NCBI GenBank assembly: GCA_041392855.1
Contig: JAWKLD010000003.1
Span: forward strand, 86,321 to 150,320
DNA: 64,000 nucleotides
Reading direction: 5' to 3'
DNA from: Flavipsychrobacter sp.
Lineage (GTDB): Bacteria; Bacteroidota; Bacteroidia; Chitinophagales; Chitinophagaceae
Under the pieces are notes generated by a model that searched no databases, was not told the DNA's origin, and worked only from the letters and a program-made list of their open reading frames with translations. Positions within the stretch are counted from its first letter, which is position 1. Each line of letters begins with the position of its first letter. A program made the position numbers and the translations under genes. Below are positions 34,860 to 43,794 of this stretch, in pieces.

Positions 34860-35573
34860 CTAGTCTTCTTTATTACTATAAATGCGCTGCACATTAAAAT
34901 AAACGCCTTCTATGCCTTCTTCGTTTTGTTTCACTTTAGTATAATCACAGTTATTACTGGTCAACTTTCGCTCTCCCGTAAACTCCAGATCCAACACCCA
35001 TAGCATATCGTACTCATGCTCAATGTTTGATATATGATAAGCGGTCGTATCTGACCTACCATCTCCTGTAGACATAATAGCATCTCTGATACCAGTAGCC
35101 ATAGTGAGATACTTCTTTGCTTCATTCTTCTTGCCCATCTTTTCCAGCATAATATTCAGTATCACTAAATTGGAGATACTAAAAGGATTGGATTTAAGAT
35201 TGTCTTTTGTAAGCTCTATCACCCGTTCCAGCTTCTTACCCTTCAAATTCTTTTTCTTAGATAGTGCATACAATTCCAGCCTTGCACTTACATAGTCACT
35301 ATAAGATTGAGACACATAGGTGCGCTCGTATAAATGCCCATAGTAGAGCATACGGTATGCTTTTAGATCCAGCTGCTCATCACCTGCTTGATATAAAGCA
35401 AATAGATGAGGATAGTGATAATAAGAAGATGTATCCCTAACTATCTCTTTTATTGCCTCATAGTCTGGCTTCTGAAAATCAACTTGTGCACTTGCTACAT
35501 ATGTAAGATGTAACAACAATATCACTACCAGCCATTTCCCTATGCCATGATTCTTTTCTATTCCACCTATCAT
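34860..35573 (-). CDS. DUF4919 family secreted protein
   Basis: 237 residues. Signal peptide after a slightly long N-region (cut near VASAQ-VD). The mature part has the helical, TPR-like look of DUF4919 (FQKPDYEAIKEIV, YHYPHLFALYQAGD, MLYYGHLYERTYVSQSYSDY). Function unknown. It is about 130 bases upstream of gldF on the same strand and may be transcribed separately. Confidence 0.75.
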   Translation of the reverse strand: MIGGIEKNHGIGKWLVVILLLHLTYVASAQVDFQKPDYEAIKEIVRDTSSYYHYPHLFALYQAGDEQLDLKAYRMLYYGHLYERTYVSQSYSDYVSARLELYALSKKKNLKGKKLERVIELTKDNLKSNPFSISNLVILNIMLEKMGKKNEAKKYLTMATGIRDAIMSTGDGRSDTTAYHISNIEHEYDMLWVLDLEFTGERKLTSNNCDYTKVKQNEEGIEGVYFNVQRIYSNKED

Positions 35574-35903
35574 ATTCCTCTTAAATGCTTATTGTATAAT
35601 ACAAATATGAAGAAAATAGCTCAACGTATCATCACAGCACCATCATTCTTCCATTACAATTAAGATTGATATAACAGAACCCTTATCCGTACTGGCACTT
35701 AGTTTTTTTACCCTTATTTGGGTATGGTCTTGGGAGTATAGCTCCTGTACATTTGTATTTGGTAGTTAATATTCCCTTTACCCCCTTACGAAAGCGGTGC
35801 GGGTCTTCTTAACCGAGGGCCCGTATTCTTTTACCGTTTTTAACGCTTCATTATTACTACTTTTTGCTTTCAATAAGCTACTTTTACCCGTCAAATAACC
35901 TAA
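35574..35903. other. Divergent intergenic region with candidate plus-strand promoter
   Basis: Between divergent genes. TACATTTG at 35748-35755 is a perfect TAnnTTTG box on the plus strand; no TTTG at the consensus distance was found, only TTG 15 bp upstream (35730-35732). A leader of about 145 nt would follow, with a weak CGGG/CCCG pairing around 35799-35824. Nothing coding seen. Confidence 0.35.
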
Positions 35904-36878
35904 TTGAAGCGAATAAGAAAATATTACTACAATACAGATACTCATCGTTTTGAGAAACTGGAAGTTGCATGGCATGTTCGTCTTTTTAGGATTATTGGCT
36001 TTCTTTCTGCTTCTATTGTATCGGCGCTCATTATAGTTAGTATAGCCTACAAATTCTTCCCCTCCCCTAACGAGAAAGAGTTAATTACAGAAATAGAACA
36101 ACTAAAGGAAGAATACATAGGACTTCAAAATCAGCTTAACGATATGGATAAGGAGCTGCATGATTTGGAGTATAGGGATAATGATATCTACCGAACAGTT
36201 TTTGAGTCGGAACCAATACCTGATAGTATACGTATAGGCAAACAATACTCGGCTATAGACCCTTCTCAATACGCCTACATCAATTCCGACAAACTAATAG
36301 AGACTATACAACATGGAGTAGACGCGCTTCGCAATCGCGTCAAAATTCAGAAAAGCTCTTACGACACTTTAGAAAAAATGGTACAGGCTAAAGAGAACAT
36401 GCTGAAATCGATCCCTGCGATACAACCTGTCTCTAACAGAAACCTCAAAAGAGTTGCCTCTGGTTTTGGTTATCGTATTGACCCTATATACAAAACACCG
36501 AAACTCCATACCGGCTTAGATTTTACTGCTGCGTCGGGTACACCTATATACGCTACTGGTAACGGCTTAGTAGAAGAAGCTGTGTATGACCATAGTGGGT
36601 ATGGTAGGCATGTGATCATCAACCATGGCTACGGTTATAAAACTCTGTATGCACATATGGTAAAAATAAAAGTAAGAGATGGTACAAGAGTACGTCGCGG
36701 ACAAATAATAGGATGGGTAGGCAGTAGTGGCAAAAGCACAGGACCACACCTACACTATGAGGTAATTAAAAACGGAAAAAAGATAAATCCGATCAACTTC
36801 TTTTTCAACGACCTTACCTCGGTTGAATATGAACGTTTAGTGAAAATATCTGCGTCTAGCAACCAGTCTTTCGACTAG
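35904..36878 (+). CDS. M23-family peptidoglycan metallopeptidase
   Basis: 324 residues with a TTG start; an in-frame TAA directly before it (35901-35903) excludes a longer form, and KYYYNTDTHRFEKLE matches the usual N-terminus of this Bacteroidota family. One membrane helix at about 31-50, a coiled coil at about 57-90, then a LytM/M23 domain from about 185: LHTGLDF (zinc His and Asp) and GPHLHYEV (catalytic and zinc His). It cuts peptide cross-links in cell wall or activates amidases. Overlaps the convergent gene by 4 bases. Confidence 0.92.
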   Translation: MKRIRKYYYNTDTHRFEKLEVAWHVRLFRIIGFLSASIVSALIIVSIAYKFFPSPNEKELITEIEQLKEEYIGLQNQLNDMDKELHDLEYRDNDIYRTVFESEPIPDSIRIGKQYSAIDPSQYAYINSDKLIETIQHGVDALRNRVKIQKSSYDTLEKMVQAKENMLKSIPAIQPVSNRNLKRVASGFGYRIDPIYKTPKLHTGLDFTAASGTPIYATGNGLVEEAVYDHSGYGRHVIINHGYGYKTLYAHMVKIKVRDGTRVRRGQIIGWVGSSGKSTGPHLHYEVIKNGKKINPINFFFNDLTSVEYERLVKISASSNQSFD

Positions 36879-37402
36879 TTTAATCTTATATAATGCAAGC
36901 CTGTATGGGTGTTATCTAATACTTCCAAGGGAGCAATATTCTCGTAGCCGAGCTTAGCTAATACTGTTTTCATATCGCCCTTGTCTAGCTCTTGCCCAAT
37001 AAGGTAACCACCTGACTTTATTTTATGCATCCAAAGTTTCAGCACTTTTTCGTGATAGTCTAGCTCACCTTTTCTATCCAGAGCATAACCGTAAAAAGCA
37101 AAATCAAATATTTTAGAGGCAAAGCCTTTAGCTATTGTTGCGGCATCTCCTTTTAACAGAAGCACCCTTTCTTTATAAGGAGCACATCTTTCCCTACACT
37201 CTCTTTCAAAGTCTACGCCATGCTCTCCATCCCACATATCCATACCTATAAAACGCAATTGAGGGTTATGTTCTAAAACCACAGCCATGCACTTACCACT
37301 ATCAGCACCTATTTTTGCACCATGACCAAACTCCTTTTCCAAAATAAAAGCTGCTAACTTTTCATGTTGCAGGCTATTATCCTTATCACAATTCATACTC
37401 AT
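36875..37402 (-). CDS. SAM-methyltransferase-like protein
   Basis: 175 residues from the ATG at 37402 (the frame opens at 37420; an ATG at 37396 is also possible). A small class I methyltransferase-like fold: GAKIGADSGKCMAVVLEHNP resembles the SAM-binding loop, RFIGMDMWD is the usual acidic end of strand 2, VLLLKGDAATIA and FDFAFYGYALDRKGELDYHEKVL fit motifs II and III, and SGGYLIGQEL strand 5. Substrate unknown. It may have lost activity: the first glycine loop is not canonical. Confidence 0.6.
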   Translation of the reverse strand: MSMNCDKDNSLQHEKLAAFILEKEFGHGAKIGADSGKCMAVVLEHNPQLRFIGMDMWDGEHGVDFERECRERCAPYKERVLLLKGDAATIAKGFASKIFDFAFYGYALDRKGELDYHEKVLKLWMHKIKSGGYLIGQELDKGDMKTVLAKLGYENIAPLEVLDNTHTGLHYIRLN

Positions 37403-37550
37403 AATAATTCTCTTGTACAATACCTTGTTTACCAGTATGCAATATATATATTATTTCCTTTTGCCACTGACGAAATAATTCTACCCTATCTGCTACCTTT
37501 TTAGCATCCTATTTATCTACTTATTACCTTTGCGCTAAAATAAAACGGCT

Positions 37551-38423
37551 ATGCGCATTCGCTTATACATCTCCATACTTTCTGTTCTACTCATCACTGC
37601 CTGTAAGGATACTCGTATCCATGAGCATGAAGAATGGGCAACTTTTTTTACAGAAAAAGGTATTGAAGATGGGTGTTTTATTATGCGAGACCATAATCAC
37701 GAAACCGTGCATTATTACAACAAAGAGCGTACCATTACCCGTTTTACACCTGCTTCAACATTTAAAATATTCAACTCTCTCGTAGCTTTAGAAATACCCA
37801 AAGCGCCGGATGAGCAATTTTTAATTGTATGGGATAGTGTAAACAGACGACCTGAATGGGATAAGGACTTGACCATGCGTGAAGCTTTTACCGTTAGTTC
37901 TGTTCCTTATTATCAGGAAATGGCGCGCCGCATAGGTTTTGACTACATGCAGCACTTTTTAGACACGGCAAACTATGGTAATAGAAATGCTGGTGGTGCT
38001 ATTGATGAGTTTTGGCTTAATGACAGCTTGCAGATATCTGCCGATGAGCAAGTAGGCTTTCTTAAAAAACTATATTTTAATGAGCTCCCATTTTCAGAGC
38101 GTAGCCAACGTATAGTGCGCAGCATGATGCTAAGAGAACAGAAAGACAATTATAACCTATACTACAAAACTGGATGGGGCGCACCAAATGGCGCTGAAAA
38201 AGAAACAATATGGATCGTAGGTTTTATAGAACGTATAGCCAAAATGGAAGAACACGAAAAATCTATGAACAAGAGCGATATTCGTAAATACCCCTACTTC
38301 TTTGCACTCAATTTCTCCCTACCGTCTAGCAACGATATAGATTATGCTAAGTACACCGCTATACGTGAGGATATATTGAAAGGCATCCTCAAGGACTATG
38401 GTGCTATTACTACAGCTAAATAA
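37551..38423 (+). CDS. Class D (OXA-type) beta-lactamase lipoprotein
   Basis: 290 residues. Lipobox LITAC (Cys18) predicts membrane anchoring. All class D active-site motifs are in order: STFK (Ser69 nucleophile, Lys72 the carboxylated base), SSV (116-118), YGN (142-144), Trp155 in DEFWLNDSLQIS, and KTG (206-208) in YYKTGWG. Length and spacing are normal, so it should be an active penicillin-hydrolysing enzyme; spectrum cannot be told. Its stop abuts the convergent metF stop with no gap. No mobile element is near, so it is probably intrinsic to the species. Confidence 0.92.
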   Translation: MRIRLYISILSVLLITACKDTRIHEHEEWATFFTEKGIEDGCFIMRDHNHETVHYYNKERTITRFTPASTFKIFNSLVALEIPKAPDEQFLIVWDSVNRRPEWDKDLTMREAFTVSSVPYYQEMARRIGFDYMQHFLDTANYGNRNAGGAIDEFWLNDSLQISADEQVGFLKKLYFNELPFSERSQRIVRSMMLREQKDNYNLYYKTGWGAPNGAEKETIWIVGFIERIAKMEEHEKSMNKSDIRKYPYFFALNFSLPSSNDIDYAKYTAIREDILKGILKDYGAITTAK

Positions 38424-39377
38424 TTAGAATAACCGCTTCAATACATTATACACCACCATTGGCTTGCCCAATGTGTAGAAGTGGAGCATAGGAACATTGT
38501 TCTTCAATAAGTCTTTACATTGCTCATATAACCAATCTTCACCTACCTTATCGCAAGCATCTTTAGCTGTAGACTTCATCATTTCGTTGTATAGATCTAC
38601 AGGTATTTCTGTATTGAAAATACTTGGAACAACGGTTAATTGACGCTGGCTGGTAATGGGTTTTAAGCCTGGTATAATAGGCACGTTAATATCATACTCC
38701 TTACACTTGTTTACATAATTGTAATAGTGCTTATTATTAAAGAACATCTGTGTGGTTACATAGTCTCCACCTAGTTCTATTTTCTTTTTCAGGTATATGA
38801 TATCTGTATCTAGGTTCGGAGCTTCCATGTGCTTTTCAGGATACCCTGCCACACCTATGCAAAAATCGGTAGCACCACCATCTATAATATCATCTTCAAG
38901 GTACTGCCCTTTATTAAGGTCTACTATTTGTTTTACCAACTCATCGGCATATCTATGACCTCTTGGGTTGGGTGTAAAGAACTTCTCATTAGCAGCCGCA
39001 TCACCTCTTAATGCCAATACATTTCTTACACCTAAAAAGTGTAGGTCTATCAATGCATTTTCAGTTTCTACCTTACTAAAACCACCACAAATAAGATGCG
39101 GTATCGCTTCTACCTTGTATTTATTCATCAAAGCAGCACAAATACCTACTGAGCCTGGACGCTTACGTATCTCCACATACTCATAACTGCCATCTTTCCT
39201 TTTTTTGTATACCTGCTCTGCTCGGTGATAGGTCACATTCACAAAAGAAGGCTTGAACTCCATTAATGGATTAAGGCTTTTATATATAGAGTCAATACTA
39301 TTTCCCTTAGTAGGTGGCAGTATCTCTAGAGAGATAATTGGCGATTTGGCACTGGCCAAGAGTTCTGTTACTTTCAT
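38424..39377 (-). CDS. metF: Methylenetetrahydrofolate reductase
   Basis: 317 residues from the ATG at 39377. Reduces 5,10-methylene-THF to 5-methyl-THF for methionine synthesis, with FAD. Seen: PIISLEILPPTKGNSIDSIY near 14-33 (catalytic Glu in strand 1), FVNVTYHRAEQ, GVRNVLALRGDAA near 123-135, TDFCIGVAGYPEKH and GGDYVTTQMFFNN. TIM-barrel length is normal. No SAM riboswitch was recognised in the 140 bases upstream. Confidence 0.95.
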   Translation of the reverse strand: MKVTELLASAKSPIISLEILPPTKGNSIDSIYKSLNPLMEFKPSFVNVTYHRAEQVYKKRKDGSYEYVEIRKRPGSVGICAALMNKYKVEAIPHLICGGFSKVETENALIDLHFLGVRNVLALRGDAAANEKFFTPNPRGHRYADELVKQIVDLNKGQYLEDDIIDGGATDFCIGVAGYPEKHMEAPNLDTDIIYLKKKIELGGDYVTTQMFFNNKHYYNYVNKCKEYDINVPIIPGLKPITSQRQLTVVPSIFNTEIPVDLYNEMMKSTAKDACDKVGEDWLYEQCKDLLKNNVPMLHFYTLGKPMVVYNVLKRLF

Positions 39378-39480
39378 AATAGGATGCAAAAGTAGCTATT
39401 AAATGATTCTTTTAAAGTATAAGTACAATAGAATTTACATGTAGACGTTCCATTTATGCATTAATCTTACATCGGTTTCC

Positions 39481-39488
39481 TATTTTTG
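39481..39488 (+). promoter_or_regulatory. Minus-7 box ahead of lptB
   Basis: TATTTTTG is an exact TAnnTTTG match, 31 bases before the ATG at 39520. No clear TTTG was found at the consensus distance. Confidence 0.45.
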
Positions 39489-39519
39489 TTCAAAACGAGC
39501 GCATTTGTCTAGTCAAAAA

Positions 39520-40269
39520 ATGAGAATACATACTGAAGGCCTAGTGAAAAGGTATCGTGGGCGTACTGTAGTAAATAAAGTTTCTTTTGAAGTGAACCAA
39601 GGAGAGATCGTTGGTTTGCTAGGCCCTAACGGCGCTGGAAAAACCACCTCGTTCTATATGGTTGTAGGTTTGGTAACGCCCGACGAAGGTAGTGTGTACC
39701 TTAACAATGAGGATATTACCAAGATACCTATGTATAAGCGTGCTCAAATGGGCATAGGCTACCTGCCGCAAGAAGCATCGGTATTCCGCAAGCTATCTGT
39801 GGAAGATAATATTTTGGCCGTTTTGGAAATGACAAAGCTGAGCAAAGCAGAACAAAAAGCTAAATTAGAGTCGCTGTTGGAGGAATTTAGACTTACCCAT
39901 GTGCGAAAAAGCCCCGGAGATGTACTGAGTGGAGGTGAGCGTAGACGTACAGAAATAGCCAGAGCATTAGCTGTAGACCCTAAATTCATACTATTAGATG
40001 AGCCTTTTGCCGGTATTGACCCCATAGCTGTAGAAGATATACAAGGCATTGTTGCCAAACTAAAATTTAAAAATATTGGCATACTTATTACCGACCACAA
40101 TGTGCAAGAGACCTTATCTATCACAGACCGCGCTTACCTCTTATTTGAGGGTAATTTATTAAAAGCAGGCGTGGCAGAAGAACTAGCTGCCGATGAACAA
40201 GTTAGAAAATTGTATCTTGGTCAACACTTTGAGTTGAAGCGTAAGGATTATAACCCCCTAACTAGTTAA
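39520..40269 (+). CDS. lptB: LPS export ABC transporter ATP-binding protein
   Basis: 249 residues from the ATG at 39520; a TTG five codons earlier overlaps the likely transcription start and is rejected. Powers lipopolysaccharide extraction from the inner membrane with LptF/LptG. Walker A GPNGAGKTT, Q-loop region LPQEASVFRKLSVEDNILAV, signature LSGGERRRTEIARAL, Walker B FILLDEPFAGIDP and H-loop ITDHNV are all present. The LptB-specific look (YLPQEASVFRKL) supports the call over a generic ATPase. GH3, engB, menG and porT follow nearby. Confidence 0.92.
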   Translation: MRIHTEGLVKRYRGRTVVNKVSFEVNQGEIVGLLGPNGAGKTTSFYMVVGLVTPDEGSVYLNNEDITKIPMYKRAQMGIGYLPQEASVFRKLSVEDNILAVLEMTKLSKAEQKAKLESLLEEFRLTHVRKSPGDVLSGGERRRTEIARALAVDPKFILLDEPFAGIDPIAVEDIQGIVAKLKFKNIGILITDHNVQETLSITDRAYLLFEGNLLKAGVAEELAADEQVRKLYLGQHFELKRKDYNPLTS

Positions 40270-40349
40270 ATACCATAAATATTTATATCGTTATAGCGTT
40301 GCATGTGTAGTAAAACGCTATAATTTTGCAGTTATACCTAGTTTATTAA

Positions 40350-41861
40350 ATGAGTATTATTAGTCCGGCACTGAAGGGATATTTGAAGTTGCGTAATAAC
40401 GCGATAGATAACTTCATGCACAACCCTATAGATACTCAAAAACAGGTATTCAATAAGCTTATTGGTTCTGCACAGTTTACCGAATATGGTAAGAAATACG
40501 GTTTTGACAAGATAAACAGTGTAGCTGAATTTAAGAGTCAAGTACCTATAAATGACTATGATACACTAAAACCATATATAGAGCGCATTATGGCTGGGGA
40601 GCAAAATCTCCTTTGGCCTTCACCTATAAACTGGTTTGCCAAGTCTAGCGGAACAACGAGCGACAAGAGTAAATTCATCCCCATAAGTAAGGAATCTTTG
40701 GACGACAACCATTTTAAGTGTGGTAAAGATACCTTGGCGATGTACTTAAAAGAGTTCCCCCAGACCAATATCATATCAGGGAAATGCTTAGTGATAGGCG
40801 GTAGCCACCAGATCAACCAGCTAAACGCAGACTCGTTCTTTGGTGACCTATCTGCCGTTATGCTACAAAACATGCCTTTTTACGGGCAAGTTATCCGCAC
40901 ACCAGATCTATCTATAGCACTTATGTCGGAATGGGAAGAGAAGATTGAGAAGATGGCGGAAACAACTATTCAAGAAAACGTCACCTATATAGCTGGCGTT
41001 CCTACTTGGACCATAGTACTCTTAAAACGAATATTAGAAATATCAGGCGCAAGCCACATACACGAAGTATGGCCCAATTTAGAGCTATACATCCACGGGG
41101 GCGTTAGTTTCAAGCCCTACCGCAAACAATTTGAGCAACTGATCCCTTCACCTAAAATGCATTATTGGGAGACCTACAATGCATCGGAAGGCTTTTTTGC
41201 AGCACAAGACAACCTTAATGCAGAAGGTATGCTTCTTATGCTCAACCATGGCATCTATTACGAGTTTATGCCAATGGAAGAGTATGGCAAAGAAAACCCT
41301 GAAACATTGACCCTAAAAGACGTAGAACTGAATAAGAACTACGCACTGATACTAAATACCAACAATGGTTTATGGCGATATTTAGTAGGTGACACCATAC
41401 AGTTCACCTCAAAAGCACCATATAGAATAAAGGTATCAGGAAGGCTTAAACACTTCATTAATGCCTTTGGGGAAGAGGTGATTGTTGATAATAGTGACGA
41501 AGCTATAGCTAGAGCTTGTAAAAAAACGGGTGCAATCGTGAACGATTATACTGCTGCTCCGGTATACATGACGGGCGAGACTAATGGTGCACATGAATGG
41601 ATCATAGAATTTGACCACATACCCTGCCCTATAGAAGAGTTTACAGCTATTATGGATGAAGAGCTACAGAAAATAAACTCTGACTACGAGGCAAAGCGTT
41701 ACAAAGACATAGCCCTACGTATGCCAATAGTACACGTGATGCCTAAAAACGGATTCAACGAGTGGCTAAAAGCTAAAGGTAAGCTTGGCGGGCAACACAA
41801 AGTACCTCGATTAAGTAATGACAGAAAGTACTTGGAAGAAATACTGCCATACGCTAAGTAA
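40350..41861 (+). CDS. GH3-family acyl-adenylate-forming protein
   Basis: 503 residues. GH3 signatures: FAKSSGTTSDKSKFIPIS near 94-111 (ATP loop), YNASEGFFAAQ near 276-286, GLWRYLVGDTIQF near 338-350 and RLKHFINAFGEEV near 367-379. In plants GH3 enzymes join amino acids to auxin or jasmonate via acyl-adenylates; bacterial members are common in Bacteroidota with no proven substrate. Placed 80 bases after lptB. No evidence here for a plant-hormone role. Confidence 0.85.
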   Translation: MSIISPALKGYLKLRNNAIDNFMHNPIDTQKQVFNKLIGSAQFTEYGKKYGFDKINSVAEFKSQVPINDYDTLKPYIERIMAGEQNLLWPSPINWFAKSSGTTSDKSKFIPISKESLDDNHFKCGKDTLAMYLKEFPQTNIISGKCLVIGGSHQINQLNADSFFGDLSAVMLQNMPFYGQVIRTPDLSIALMSEWEEKIEKMAETTIQENVTYIAGVPTWTIVLLKRILEISGASHIHEVWPNLELYIHGGVSFKPYRKQFEQLIPSPKMHYWETYNASEGFFAAQDNLNAEGMLLMLNHGIYYEFMPMEEYGKENPETLTLKDVELNKNYALILNTNNGLWRYLVGDTIQFTSKAPYRIKVSGRLKHFINAFGEEVIVDNSDEAIARACKKTGAIVNDYTAAPVYMTGETNGAHEWIIEFDHIPCPIEEFTAIMDEELQKINSDYEAKRYKDIALRMPIVHVMPKNGFNEWLKAKGKLGGQHKVPRLSNDRKYLEEILPYAK

Positions 41862-41950
41862 TAGCTGCCAACAATCATCTTATTTACTGACATTGCTCAT
41901 TTTATTGTCTTATACAGTAGTCTACTTTTACTGTATAAACAATTACAATC

Positions 41951-42331
41951 ATGAGTAAAACAAGTATATCTCACCTAGACAATGAGCACAACGACTGGTT
42001 GCGCGCACTAGATTTTTACAAAACCGAACTAGGCATACTAAAAGGTAGGCTGACAGAAGTAGCTGGCAAGAACACTGCTGATGAGGTGGCACTTAACGCA
42101 GAGCATTTTGAGAACCAAATAAAAATACAAATTGCTAATGTGGATACACTACGCCACAATATCAATGAAAACTTACAAAAGGTAAGCCTGCAAGCCAAAG
42201 AAAATGCTGCCCACATTGATAAAGAATTAATTACTCAGCACGAGAACCTGAGAGAACAATATATTTCTGAAGAAAAGACCATCAACGAATTGAGGCACGA
42301 GTTCAACCGTTTTGCTTCAAAGTGGATGTAA
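41951..42331 (+). CDS. Small coiled-coil protein
   Basis: 126 residues, almost entirely charged helix (EHNDWLRALDFYKTELGILK, then heptad-like HENLREQYISEEKTINELR), no signal peptide or membrane segment. It ends in a short aromatic tail (FNRFASKWM). No family recognised; the length and uninterrupted frame with normal codon use support a real gene. Confidence 0.65.
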   Translation: MSKTSISHLDNEHNDWLRALDFYKTELGILKGRLTEVAGKNTADEVALNAEHFENQIKIQIANVDTLRHNINENLQKVSLQAKENAAHIDKELITQHENLREQYISEEKTINELRHEFNRFASKWM

Positions 42332-42388
42332 ACAATAGTTTCTGGTTATGATTAAATGTCGGGCTGTTTTTGGATTGGCAGCTCGGCA

Positions 42389-43009
42389 TTATTCTTTGCC
42401 TTTTACCTCCTTATCGTAGATCTCATTAAGCTCCCCTATATAAGCCAATATCTCTTTCCGTCCTGTAAACTTTACGGCACTACTTACAAAGCTACGTGGT
42501 ATAAACTCCCAGTCTTTACGCATTGTTTCAATGAAATGCTTTACATTTTTAGCAGTTTCCCTTTGCGTGCTTTTATCAGCTTTTGTAAAAATGATATTGA
42601 ACGGCACCTGCCACTCTCCTAACTGTGCCAAAAACTCCAAGTCTATCTTCTGCGGTTTATGACGACTATCTATGAGTACAAATAGCGTCATTAGATTAGT
42701 ACGCTGTTGCAAATAATTAGCGATCATTTTCTGAAAAGACGCACGATGCTTTTGCGACACTTTTGCATAGCCATAACCCGGCAGGTCTACCAGATACCAA
42801 TTATCATTCACCAAAAAGTGGTTGATCATCTGTGTCTTACCCGGGCTGGAAGAGGTTTTAGCCAATTTGCTATGGTTGGTGAGCATATTGATAAGAGAAG
42901 ACTTACCAACGTTTGACCTACCGATGAATGCATACTCTGCCCTATCAGGCTCGGGGCAGCTCTCCACTTTGGGGCTACTTATTAAATATTTTGCCGATTG
43001 TATATCCAT
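42389..43009 (-). CDS. engB: Ribosome-biogenesis GTPase EngB/YsxC
   Basis: 206 residues. Needed for large ribosomal subunit assembly. GTPase motifs: G1 GRSNVGKSS near 30-38, G2 SSSPGKTQ, G3 LVDLPGYGYA near 73-82, G4 TKAD near 141-144 and SSAVKF for G5. Length normal. Divergent from menG with only 28 bases between starts, so their promoters must overlap. Confidence 0.95.
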   Translation of the reverse strand: MDIQSAKYLISSPKVESCPEPDRAEYAFIGRSNVGKSSLINMLTNHSKLAKTSSSPGKTQMINHFLVNDNWYLVDLPGYGYAKVSQKHRASFQKMIANYLQQRTNLMTLFVLIDSRHKPQKIDLEFLAQLGEWQVPFNIIFTKADKSTQRETAKNVKHFIETMRKDWEFIPRSFVSSAVKFTGRKEILAYIGELNEIYDKEVKGKE

Positions 43010-43024
43010 TAACTGATGTTACCG

Positions 43025-43037
43025 TACTTTTGTGCCG
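43025..43037 (+). promoter_or_regulatory. Candidate promoter of menG giving a near-leaderless mRNA
   Basis: TACTTTTG at 43025-43032 is an exact TAnnTTTG box. The ATG at 43038 is five bases later, so the leader would be only a few nucleotides. No TTTG at 19-21 bp was found upstream. Confidence 0.4.
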
Positions 43038-43790
43038 ATGCAGACTGAAAATCATACCAATACGTCCGCAAACGTATTGCCTAATGCTGATTCAAAATTA
43101 AGCAAGAAAGATCAAGTTGCCGACATGTTTAACAACATTGCGGGAAAGTACGACTTTCTGAATCATACTTTGTCTATGGGTATTGATAAGGGATGGCGCA
43201 AAAAAGCCATTGCTGCAATACAAGAAGTGAACCCCCAAAACATACTGGATGTAGCTACTGGCACAGGCGACCTTGCCATTGCTGCTGCTCGCCTAAACCC
43301 CGATAGCATAATAGGCGTGGACATTGCCGAGCAAATGTTGGAAGTAGGAAGAAAGAAACTCGTAGAACAACATTTAGACCAACTTATCTCATTAAGACTG
43401 GGCGATAGCGAACACCTACCCTTTGAAGACAACAGCTTCGACGCAATAACCTGCGCTTACGGTGTGCGCAACTTTGAAAACTTGGAAGCAGGCTTAAAGG
43501 ATATGAACCGTGTGATGCGTACCGGAGGTAAAGTGGCTATTCTGGAGTTTTCCCGCCCTAAAACATTTCCTATAAAACAAGGGTATCATTTCTATTTCAA
43601 ATATCTGCTACCTATGTTTGGTAAGATAGTTTCCAAGCATAGCTCTGCGTATAGTTACCTGCACGAGTCGGCTATGGCCTTCCCTGAAGGCAAAGACTTC
43701 TGCCAAATACTTGAACGTTGTGGGTATAAAGATGTAAAAGCTAGGCCGCTTACATTTGGCATAACAACACTATATACAGCTACGAAATAA
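43038..43790 (+). CDS. ubiE: Demethylmenaquinone methyltransferase (MenG/UbiE)
   Basis: 250 residues from the ATG at 43038 (a GTG two codons earlier lies in the promoter box). Methylates demethylmenaquinone in the last step of menaquinone synthesis. Motifs: FNNIAGKYDFLNHTLSMGID near 34-53, SAM loop ILDVATGTGDLAI near 72-84, CAYGVRNFENLEAGLKDMNR near 138-157 and LEFSRPK near 170-176. Bacteroidota respire with menaquinone, so MenG is the likely activity. Followed by a small conserved gene and porT, an order seen widely in the phylum. Confidence 0.93.
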   Translation: MQTENHTNTSANVLPNADSKLSKKDQVADMFNNIAGKYDFLNHTLSMGIDKGWRKKAIAAIQEVNPQNILDVATGTGDLAIAAARLNPDSIIGVDIAEQMLEVGRKKLVEQHLDQLISLRLGDSEHLPFEDNSFDAITCAYGVRNFENLEAGLKDMNRVMRTGGKVAILEFSRPKTFPIKQGYHFYFKYLLPMFGKIVSKHSSAYSYLHESAMAFPEGKDFCQILERCGYKDVKARPLTFGITTLYTATK

Positions 43791-43794
43791 TGCT

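Noticed and set aside
38430..39290. Plus-strand open frames inside metF
   Set aside because: Antisense shadows of a well-recognised gene.
39505..39519. TTG start for lptB
   Set aside because: It lies within about 20 bases of the minus-7 box, in the likely start of the mRNA; the ATG at 39520 fits the family.
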